A stretch of 17,117 nucleotides of DNA, taken from NCBI GenBank assembly GCA_050014415.1, contig JBEKDJ010000077.1, positions 1 through 17,117 on the forward strand, in the 5' to 3' direction. The position numbers and the translations under genes were made by a program. The stretch is from JBEKDJ01 sp050014415. Lineage in GTDB: Bacteria; Desulfobacterota; BSN033; UBA1163. Below the pieces are notes generated by a model. It saw only the letters and a list, made by a program, of their open reading frames with translations, did no database searches and had not been told where the DNA came from. This document shows positions 14,182-17,117 of the stretch, one piece after another; position 1 is the stretch's first letter, and each line of letters starts with the position of its first letter.

Positions 14182-15384
14182 ATGAAGGGCGAGATCAAGA
14201 AGGTGGTGCTGGCCTATTCCGGGGGATTGGACACCTCGGTGATTCTAAAATGGTTGAAGAATGAATATGGGTGCGAGGTGATCGCTTTTACTGCAGACAT
14301 AGGACAAGCCGAAGAATTGGATCACCTGGAGGAAAAGGCTAGAGCAACAGGCGCCAGCAAAGTTTACATCGAGGACCTCCGAGAGGAGTTCGTCCGGGAT
14401 TACGTCTTTGCTGCTTTGAAAGCGAATGCAGTTTATGAGGGAACTTATCTGCTCGGAACGTCCATCGCCAGACCTCTGATCGCGAAGAGGCAGGTGGAGA
14501 TCGCCGAGTTGGAGGGAGCGGATGCCGTGGCCCATGGGGCTACAGGGAAGGGCAATGATCAGGTTCGGTTCGAGCTGACCTACTATGCTCTCAATCCTCA
14601 TGTCCACGTGATCACTCCTTGGAGGCAGTGGCAGTTCAAGTCGCGTGAGGATCTCATGACCTACGCCCGGGAGAATGGGATTCCAGTCCCGGTAACGAAG
14701 AAGAAACCCTACTCAACGGACCGCAACCTTCTCCACATCAGTTTTGAAGGAGGGATCTTAGAAGATCCCTGGTCAGAACCGCCAGGGGACATGTTTATCC
14801 TTTCCACCTCGCCGGAGAAAGCACCCGAGCGTCCGACAGTCGTCGAAATCGATTTTGAAGATGGGATTCCTACAAGGATCGACGGCAAGCCTTTCTCACC
14901 CGCAAACTTGTTGCTCCAATTGAACGAGCTGGGAGGTCGAAATGGAATTGGACGTGTCGATATGGTAGAGAATCGTTATGTGGGGATGAAATCAAGAGGA
15001 GTTTATGAGACTCCAGGCGGAACGATCCTCCATATTGCCCATCGGGCCATCGAGTCGATCACCATGGACAGGGAGGTTATGCATTTTCGGGATAGCCTGG
15101 TTCCGAAGATATCAGAGCTGATCTATTACGGATACTGGTTTTCACCGGAGATGGAGGTCTTGAAGAAGGCAATGGATGGGATGCAGAAGGACGTGACCGG
15201 GACTGTCCGCCTGAAGCTCTACAAAGGGAACTGCACCGTCATCGGCCGCAAGTCGGAGAAATCGCTCTACCACGGGGCATTTGCGACCTTTGAGAAGGAT
15301 ACAGTCTATAATCAGAAGGATGCCGAAGGATTTATCCGACTCAATGCCTTGAGACTGCGAATCCGAAGGATGATGAGAGGATGA
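14182..15384 (+). CDS. argG: Argininosuccinate synthase
   Basis: ArgG joins citrulline and aspartate with ATP cleavage to AMP and pyrophosphate, forming argininosuccinate in the cytosol. The 400-residue length is normal for the type I enzyme. The N-type ATP pyrophosphatase loop is VVLAYSGGLDTSV (about 8-20). Further family motifs are TYLLGTSIARPLIAK, GATGKGNDQVRFE (citrulline/aspartate and ATP site), and VTKKKPYSTDRNLLH. A strong AAGGGGG site precedes the ATG by about 5 bases. It follows argD by 27 bp, mostly repeat, so cotranscription is likely. argF, which often lies between argD and argG in this group, and argH are absent here. Confidence 0.97.
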   Translation: MKGEIKKVVLAYSGGLDTSVILKWLKNEYGCEVIAFTADIGQAEELDHLEEKARATGASKVYIEDLREEFVRDYVFAALKANAVYEGTYLLGTSIARPLIAKRQVEIAELEGADAVAHGATGKGNDQVRFELTYYALNPHVHVITPWRQWQFKSREDLMTYARENGIPVPVTKKKPYSTDRNLLHISFEGGILEDPWSEPPGDMFILSTSPEKAPERPTVVEIDFEDGIPTRIDGKPFSPANLLLQLNELGGRNGIGRVDMVENRYVGMKSRGVYETPGGTILHIAHRAIESITMDREVMHFRDSLVPKISELIYYGYWFSPEMEVLKKAMDGMQKDVTGTVRLKLYKGNCTVIGRKSEKSLYHGAFATFEKDTVYNQKDAEGFIRLNALRLRIRRMMRG

Positions 15385-15439
15385 GAAAATTCGTTCGGAG
15401 TTGGGAGTAGGAGATAAAGAAATTGGAATTAACTCCGAC

Positions 15440-15566
15440 CTATACATGACGACATAAGTCTTATACGGTTTGTCATTCCGGGCTTGACCCGGAATCCAGT
15501 GTTTTTCTAGATTCCTGCTTTCGCAGGAATGACGGCCTTTGCTGTGATTAATGTCGCTGTGTATAG
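15440..15566. repeat. Composite palindromic (REP/MITE-like) element upstream of leuS
   Basis: An outer imperfect inverted repeat of about 18 bases (15440-15457 with 15548-15566; CTATACA and CGACAT words shared) frames a nested palindrome. GTCATTCC (15472-15479) pairs with GGAATGAC (15526-15533). Inside are two perfect 8-bp hairpins: ATTCCGGG/CCCGGAAT (15475-15482, 15488-15495) and ATTCCTGC/GCAGGAAT (15511-15518, 15523-15530). The core matches the widespread GTCATTCC-type REP sequences of proteobacteria. It fills much of the 218-bp spacer between argG and leuS. A weak TTGCTG-17-TATAGA promoter-like pair (15539-15567) falls in its right arm. Confidence 0.75.
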
Positions 15567-15602
15567 ACTCTCCAAACTCTCGATTTATGGGAAAGGCATT
15601 TC

Positions 15603-17117
15603 ATGAAGCAACGGTATGACCCGCAAGAGATTGAAGAAAAGTGGCAGAAGGTCTGGGAGACTCGAAAACTCTTTAAAGTGACAGAGGATCAGAATAAGAA
15701 GAAATATTACCTTCTGGAAATGTTTCCCTATCCCTCGGGCAAGATCCATATGGGCCATGTGAGGAACTATTCGATCGGTGATGTGGTGGCCCGATATAAA
15801 GGAATGAAAGGGTTTAACGTTCTTCATCCGATGGGCTGGGATGCCTTCGGAATGCCTGCGGAGAACGCGGCCATCGAGCGTGGCGTCCATCCCACGAAAT
15901 GGACTTACGCGAATATTGAGTATATGAGACATCAATTGAAGCGGATGGGCTTCAGTTACGATTGGGATCGGGAGTTTGCCACTTGTGATGTCTCCTACTA
16001 TCAATGGGAACAACTCTTCTTTGTAAGGATGTATGAGAAGGGACTGGCTTACAAGAAGCGTTCTACGGTCAATTGGTGTGAGATCTGTAAGACCGTATTG
16101 GCAAATGAGCAGGTGATGAGCGATGGGACATGCTGGCGAGGCCATTCCGATGATCCAGGCGTCACCCAGAGGGAACTGGATCAATGGTTTCTTAAGATCA
16201 CCGAATATGGGGAGCAGCTCCTGGAGTGGTGCGATAAACTTCCTGGTTGGCCCGAGCGGGTCCTTACCATGCAGCGTAACTGGATCGGGAAGTCGATCGG
16301 TGCCGAGATCCATTTTCCTCTGGAAAATTCGAGTGAGGTGATTAAAGTCTTCACAACCCGCCAGGATACGGTCTTCGGCGCAACCTTCATGAGCCTCGCC
16401 CCTGAACATCCCCTCGCTCTCAGCTTATCGAAAGGGACCAGCCAGGAAGAAATGGTAAGGGCTTTCGTGGAAAGGATGAGGCGACAAGACCGCATGAAAA
16501 GGACGGCAGAAACGACGGAAAAAGAGGGTGTTTTTGCCGGCGCCTATTGCCTGAATCCGATGACGAAGGCCAGAATGCCCATCTTCGTCGCTAACTTCGC
16601 CCTGATGGAGTACGGCACGGGCGCGGTGATGGCTGTTCCTACCCATGATCAAAGAGACTTCGAATTTGCAAGAAAGTATGGGCTTTCACTCATCGTCGTG
16701 ATCCAACCGGAGGATCGCACTTTGGAAGCTAAAAGCATGACAGAAGCCTATGAGGGAGAAGGTTTCCTTGTCAACTCCGGGCAGTTTAATGGGATGAATA
16801 GCATCAAGGCAAGGGAGGCGATCGCCCAGTACCTGGAGGAGAAGGGGATGGGTGGGAAAAGGGTCAGCTATCGGCTGAGGGATTGGGGTATCTCCAGACA
16901 GCGGTACTGGGGAGCGCCGATCCCCATCATTTACTGCAGTCGATGTGGAACGGTGCCTGTCCCAGAAGAAGATCTACCCGTCGTCCTTCCCTCCCATGTG
17001 GAAGTCACGGGAATGGGGGAGTCGCCTCTTTCAGGGGTAAAGGAGTTTGTGGAGACCCGGTGCCCTCGGTGCGGCGGGGAGGCTCGCAGGGAGACAGATA
17101 CAATGGACACCTTTGTT
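15603..17117 (+). CDS. leuS: Leucyl-tRNA synthetase, N-terminal 505 residues (runs off the window)
   Basis: LeuRS charges tRNA-Leu with leucine. The frame is open from the ATG at 15603 (GAAAGG 6 bases upstream) to the window end. The class I HIGH signature appears as PYPSGKIHMGH near residues 42-52. A zinc-binding insert with WCEIC and CWRGH follows near residues 160-185. The CP1 editing domain is present, with TTRQDT (threonine-rich motif) and GTGAVMAVPTHDQRDF (the aspartate that positions mischarged tRNA); most bacterial enzymes have TTRPDT and VPAHD, so Q and T are mild departures. Later come two CxxC pairs (CSRC, CPRC) and ETDTMDTFV. The KMSKS loop and anticodon-binding domain lie beyond the window. 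In related genomes lptE and holA often follow, which cannot be seen here. Confidence 0.97.
   Translation, partial: MKQRYDPQEIEEKWQKVWETRKLFKVTEDQNKKKYYLLEMFPYPSGKIHMGHVRNYSIGDVVARYKGMKGFNVLHPMGWDAFGMPAENAAIERGVHPTKWTYANIEYMRHQLKRMGFSYDWDREFATCDVSYYQWEQLFFVRMYEKGLAYKKRSTVNWCEICKTVLANEQVMSDGTCWRGHSDDPGVTQRELDQWFLKITEYGEQLLEWCDKLPGWPERVLTMQRNWIGKSIGAEIHFPLENSSEVIKVFTTRQDTVFGATFMSLAPEHPLALSLSKGTSQEEMVRAFVERMRRQDRMKRTAETTEKEGVFAGAYCLNPMTKARMPIFVANFALMEYGTGAVMAVPTHDQRDFEFARKYGLSLIVVIQPEDRTLEAKSMTEAYEGEGFLVNSGQFNGMNSIKAREAIAQYLEEKGMGGKRVSYRLRDWGISRQRYWGAPIPIIYCSRCGTVPVPEEDLPVVLPSHVEVTGMGESPLSGVKEFVETRCPRCGGEARRETDTMDTFV

Noticed and set aside
15539..15567. leuS promoter TTGCTG-17-TATAGA
   Set aside because: Only 3 of 6 and 4 of 6 matches, and it overlaps a repeat arm; kept as a note rather than a feature.
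15585..16409. Long minus-strand open frame of 274 codons
   Set aside because: It lies opposite leuS, whose motifs are unmistakable, and its translation has no recognisable family or ribosome site; it is a by-product of leuS codon use.

Overview
The window looks like a housekeeping stretch of a Gram-negative (diderm) bacterium, most likely a member of Desulfobacterota (the former Deltaproteobacteria). This is an inference from gene content and order: lptFG, tRNA-fMet, xerC-hslV-hslU, arginine genes and leuS run together. The hslV N-terminus (Met-His-Gly-Thr-Thr) and the repeat-filled gene spacers are also like those of that group. No plasmid, phage, transposase or CRISPR array is visible.

Layout. 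Positions 1-528 (+) hold the 3' part of a class I aminotransferase. A minus-strand block follows: endonuclease V (nfi), a periplasmic TPR plus type-I-binding-protein-fold protein resembling LpoA, hypoxanthine phosphoribosyltransferase, a UPF0173 metallo-hydrolase and an MTH1187-family thiamine-binding protein. The last has a good sigma-70 promoter. ccdA (+) diverges from it and seems to be leaderless behind an extended -10 promoter. ccdA converges on lptG-lptF (-), two inner-membrane subunits of the LPS exporter, which have their own promoter. A spacer of about 450 bp leads to the initiator tRNA gene, with promoter and terminator. Then come, all on +, xerC, hslV-hslU (the ClpYQ protease), argB, argD, argG and a 3'-truncated leuS.

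How the genes work together. xerC resolves chromosome dimers and hslVU forms an ATP-dependent protease. argB and argD carry out two consecutive steps of ornithine synthesis, and argG the first of the two steps from citrulline to arginine. argF and argH are not in the window. hpt and nfi both act on hypoxanthine-containing molecules and lie in one probable operon around the LpoA-like gene.

The most distinctive feature is in the spacers. Several gene junctions carry degenerate AAATCC/GGATTT-type or palindromic repeats. Some of these run into coding sequence: the last 17 residues of ArgD, and probably the last few residues of the thiamine-binding protein. A 127-bp composite palindromic element sits before leuS. 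I found no convincing undescribed multi-gene system; most of the window is conserved core genome.
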